Below, in pieces: positions 7,607 to 9,115 of a DNA stretch of 9,115 bases. Made by a program: the position numbers and the translations under genes. The notes beneath the pieces are model-generated. The model had not been told where the DNA came from and made no database searches. It saw nothing but the letters and a program-made list of their open reading frames with translations. Source of the stretch: Bacteroidales bacterium (lineage in GTDB: Bacteria > Bacteroidota > Bacteroidia > Bacteroidales > JAADJA01); contig JAIOTR010000222.1 of NCBI GenBank assembly GCA_021106665.1, positions 1-9,115 on the forward strand, written 5' to 3'. The number at the start of each line of letters is the position of its first letter. Position 1 is the first letter of the stretch.

Positions 7607-7849
7607 TTAATCTATAACGTAAAACTTTTGTTGCTCAAGTAATTGATTTCCTGAAAATACTGCAAGTATATAAAATCCCTCACTTAAGTTTCCGGTTGGG
7701 ATAGATATGTTATTTCCCGAATTACCTTGATATTCAAAAGAGCTAAACTTATTGCCAAGAACATTAAAAAGTTCTATACGATAATTGCAATCTGCTTGAA
7801 AATCAAAAGAGACATTGATAAAGTAAAATTTCTGAACATAAATGCTTTG
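7607..7849 (-). pseudogene. Second T9SS sorting-domain copy downstream of the stop (remnant)
   Basis: After the TAA of the thioredoxin-fold gene the same frame stays open for 80 codons to a TAA at 7609-7607. The translation reads like a T9SS type A C-terminal domain: YRIELFNVLGNKFSSFEY, then NISIPTGNLSEGFYILAVFSG and an ending QQKFYVID. It parallels the upstream sorting domain (INVFDLTGRKV, SGKQEGFYFVQI, NKLIKVN) but is well diverged, and it lacks the PNP-type start of such domains. It has no plausible start codon or body of its own. The likeliest reading is the tail of a former tandem paralogue whose body was deleted. Read-through of the TAA or a recent nonsense mutation would instead add a second sorting domain. 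Confidence 0.6.
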
Positions 7850-8647
7850 TTAGTTTACTTTAATTAGTTTATTAGTAGATATAATCTGCTTGTTTTCTAA
7901 AATTTGTACAAAGTAAAATCCTTCTTGCTTTCCTGAGAAATCAGCTTTTACAAAATATATACCAGCCGGGTAATAAACCGGTTCAAACCCCATTACCTTT
8001 CTGCCGGTTAAGTCGAAAACATTGATTTCAATTTCTTTGTCTGAATCAAAGTTCAAGTAGAAATGTGCATAATCTTTAACAGGATTAGGGCCAATACTTA
8101 GAATATTTTCCTGTCGTGCAACATGAATATCTGTCAAACATGCTTGAGCAATGCCACCTGCATTTGTTACACTATCAACTATATTAGTAAATGTAGGTAG
8201 CCATACCTGTTTAACTGAAATATACCTGTTCGGTTGAATTACCACTATAGAAGGTGTTGCCTGCATATTATAAAGCAAATGCACCTGGTTGCCACCACCG
8301 TTCTGACCGCTTATTCCCGGATATTGAATTCCATAAATAGAATCAAAAGCCATTACATCCTCATTGGTATTCCCCTTATCTATGCCCATAAAAAAGACGT
8401 TTCCGTCATTACATCCAAATTCTTCGTAAGCCGCCTGCAAATCTGGCGCATACGTCTGGCAAGTACCTCAAGTGGTCGAAAAGAAGTCTATGACTACCAT
8501 CTGTCCTGCATCCAGAATGTCAAATAGTTCGATGGTGTTACCATAGGTATCCTTAACTGTAAAATTTAAAGCTGTATCAAGGATAGTTTGTGCGTTTAAT
8601 GCAAAAACAAACAATGAAACCGTAATAATAAGTAGAAGCTTTTTCAT
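7850..8647 (-). CDS. Candidate selenoprotein: secreted thioredoxin-fold protein with UGTC motif and T9SS sorting domain
   Basis: Read through one in-frame TGA (codon 60), the gene encodes 265 residues. Residues 1-19 are a Sec signal peptide (MKKLLLIITV..., cut around LNA|QT). A thioredoxin/TlpA-like redoxin domain covers about 25-165: VVIDFFSTT (51-59), then U60-G-T-C63 at the N-terminus of the active-site helix, MGIDKGN (87-93) and the cis-proline loop ATPS with P132. A T9SS type A sorting domain fills about 181-265 (SIGPNPVKDY, INVFDLTGRKV, GFYFVQI, NKLIKVN). Signal peptide and sorting domain place it outside the outer membrane or on the surface, presumably as a thiol oxidoreductase. From memory, close homologues have Cys at residue 60. 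A SECIS-like hairpin follows the TGA. The ATG at 8647 starts a good signal peptide; the TTG at 8440 would lose the motif. If Sec is not inserted, the gene is a nonsense-truncated pseudogene. Confidence 0.75.
8425..8454 (-). promoter_or_regulatory. SECIS-like hairpin downstream of the TGA
   Basis: On the minus strand, CGTATGCGCC (8454-8445) folds onto GGCGGCTTACG (8435-8425) with nine Watson-Crick pairs, one U·U mismatch (8450/8429) and one bulged G (8432). The apical loop is AGATTTGCA (8444-8436), so its second base is G. The loop begins after 23 nt from the TGA. This agrees with the bacterial SECIS description as I recall it: stem of 4-16 bp, loop of 3-14 nt with a G in its first two bases, 16-37 nt from UGA. 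SelB would bind it to deliver Sec-tRNA. The element lies within the coding sequence and uses GC-rich codons (ACG, GCG, GCG) unlike the surrounding AT-rich coding DNA. Confidence 0.65.
8468..8470 (-). other. Candidate selenocysteine codon (in-frame TGA)
   Basis: The codon between ACT and GGT-ACT-TGC is TGA, exactly at the first Cys of the CxxC redox motif. Both flanks stay in one frame and both belong to the same domain. UxxC is a known arrangement in thioredoxin-like selenoproteins. TGA ends the OmpH-like gene at 3984-3986, so it is a normal stop elsewhere in this genome. Confidence 0.7.
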
Positions 8648-8658
8648 ATTTAATGTTT

Positions 8659-8675
8659 ATATATTTTATATGACA
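8659..8675. repeat. 17-nt direct repeat, copy 1 (next to the selenoprotein-candidate start)
   Basis: ATATATTTTATATGACA matches the copy at 8762-8778 in 16 of 17 positions. This copy ends 12 nt from the ATG of the leftward thioredoxin-fold gene, inside its expected leader or core promoter. No consensus TAnnTTTG box was found for that gene. Confidence 0.5.
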
Positions 8676-8761
8676 TATGATTTTAGCACTTAGTTGCTCA
8701 AATATTTGAATCCTTACAGGGTTTAACATTTTTTTAACAGAATTGTTCAGTATAGTATTGC

Positions 8762-8778
8762 ATATATTTGATATGACA
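8762..8778. repeat. 17-nt direct repeat, copy 2 (over the deoC -7 box)
   Basis: ATATATTTGATATGACA is the second copy, 103 nt from the first and differing at one base (G for T). It covers the putative -7 box of the rightward gene. The pair could bind one regulator acting on both divergent genes, or could reflect AT-rich composition. Confidence 0.5.
8763..8770 (+). promoter_or_regulatory. Putative -7 box for deoC
   Basis: TATATTTG fits TAnnTTTG. A TTG at 8743-8745 might serve as the -33 box with a 17-nt spacer, slightly short. The leader to the ATG at 8871 would be about 95 nt. Confidence 0.35.
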
Positions 8779-8870
8779 AATTTATAATTGAAACCAGAAA
8801 TAATTAAAAGTTATATCTTTATGATTTGATTTAGAACTGAAAGTTAAATGTTTATAGTTAATAAATAGTA

Positions 8871-9115
8871 ATGGCAAAGACAGAACCAAACCGGACACCC
8901 CTTGTTGAATTTTCTGCGGATAAAATGAAAGAGCTTGTCCGCAATTTTACACCGGAGAAAATCACTGCTTTTTTGGATGTAACTGACCTGAATGCTGATA
9001 CACAATCCCCCAAGTTAAATAAAATGGCTGATTGGGCTACAACCTTTGGTTGTGCTTCGGTTTGTGTTAACCCGGTTGAGGCTGATACATTGCCTGCCTT
9101 ATTGAAAGGTACAAA
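8871..9115 (+). CDS. deoC: Deoxyribose-phosphate aldolase (3' end off window)
   Basis: The first 81 residues are visible. After a polar N-terminus comes ITAFLDVTDLNADTQSPKL (31-49), which parallels the LMDLTTLNDDDT start of the E. coli DeoC barrel. CASVCVNP (61-68) then matches the second beta strand of class I deoxyribose-phosphate aldolases (AAVCIYP or ASVCVNP in relatives). Such enzymes cleave deoxyribose-5-phosphate to glyceraldehyde-3-phosphate and acetaldehyde in deoxynucleoside catabolism. The catalytic lysines lie beyond the window, so activity cannot be judged. The ATG at 8871 follows an AT-rich leader with in-frame stops (TAATAAATAGTA) just upstream. The gene is divergent from the thioredoxin-fold gene across 223 nt. 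Confidence 0.78.
   Translation, partial: MAKTEPNRTPLVEFSADKMKELVRNFTPEKITAFLDVTDLNADTQSPKLNKMADWATTFGCASVCVNPVEADTLPALLKGT

Noticed and set aside
7850..8440. A separate 196-residue protein beginning at the TTG at 8440
   Set aside because: It would begin in the middle of the redoxin domain's active-site helix, without signal peptide or redox motif. The frame continues upstream through the TGA to a good signal peptide at 8647.
8468..8470. General reassignment of TGA to a sense codon
   Set aside because: TGA ends the OmpH-like gene at 3984-3986 in the expected place, and no other in-frame TGA is needed by any gene here.
8234..8527. Rightward 97-codon ORF
   Set aside because: It lies antisense to the thioredoxin-fold gene, has no recognisable domain, and its translation looks like a shadow of the opposite strand.
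1..9115. CRISPR array, tRNA, rRNA, insertion sequence or phage genes
   Set aside because: No regularly spaced repeats, tRNA cloverleaf, rRNA sequence, transposase or phage motif was recognised on either strand.

Overview
The window looks like a chromosomal segment of a Bacteroidota bacterium, probably from the Bacteroidales/Marinilabiliales side of the phylum. The evidence is AT-rich DNA, no Shine-Dalgarno-type leaders, TAnnTTTG-type -7 boxes, lipoproteins with acidic residues after the acylated Cys, a DUF4296-type lipoprotein, and a type IX secretion (T9SS) C-terminal sorting domain. There are no phage, insertion-sequence or CRISPR signs.

Left part (1-4345): a kdsD-type arabinose-5-phosphate isomerase runs leftward off the edge. 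It is divergent from a full-length recQ helicase gene (1044-3245). After a strong hairpin (3289-3319) come a membrane-anchored OmpH/Skp-like protein and a DUF4296-like lipoprotein that overlap by 4 nt, so they look translationally coupled.

Middle (4351-7578): two small lipoproteins of unknown function are transcribed divergently. The rightward one is followed after 36 nt by a 742-residue cytoplasmic TPR protein.

Right part (7607-9115): this holds the most notable item. A leftward gene (8647-7850) encodes a secreted thioredoxin-fold protein with a signal peptide and a T9SS sorting domain. It has an in-frame TGA exactly where the first Cys of the CxxC redox motif belongs, giving U-G-T-C. Just downstream of the TGA lies a bulged hairpin of 9 base pairs with a 9-nt apical loop whose second base is G, 23 nt from the TGA. 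That geometry matches a bacterial SECIS element, so I call it a candidate selenoprotein read through UGA. The alternative is a nonsense mutation. TGA is an ordinary stop for the OmpH gene in this window, so the genome does not read TGA as a standard sense codon. Past the TAA stop, in the same frame, lies a second diverged sorting-domain copy (7849-7607). The intergenic region to the right carries two 17-nt direct repeats with one mismatch, one next to each divergent gene. The window ends in a deoC-like aldolase gene.

The genes do not form one pathway. The window is a mix of housekeeping genes (LPS precursor synthesis, recombination, envelope chaperone, deoxynucleoside catabolism) with a candidate secreted selenoprotein.
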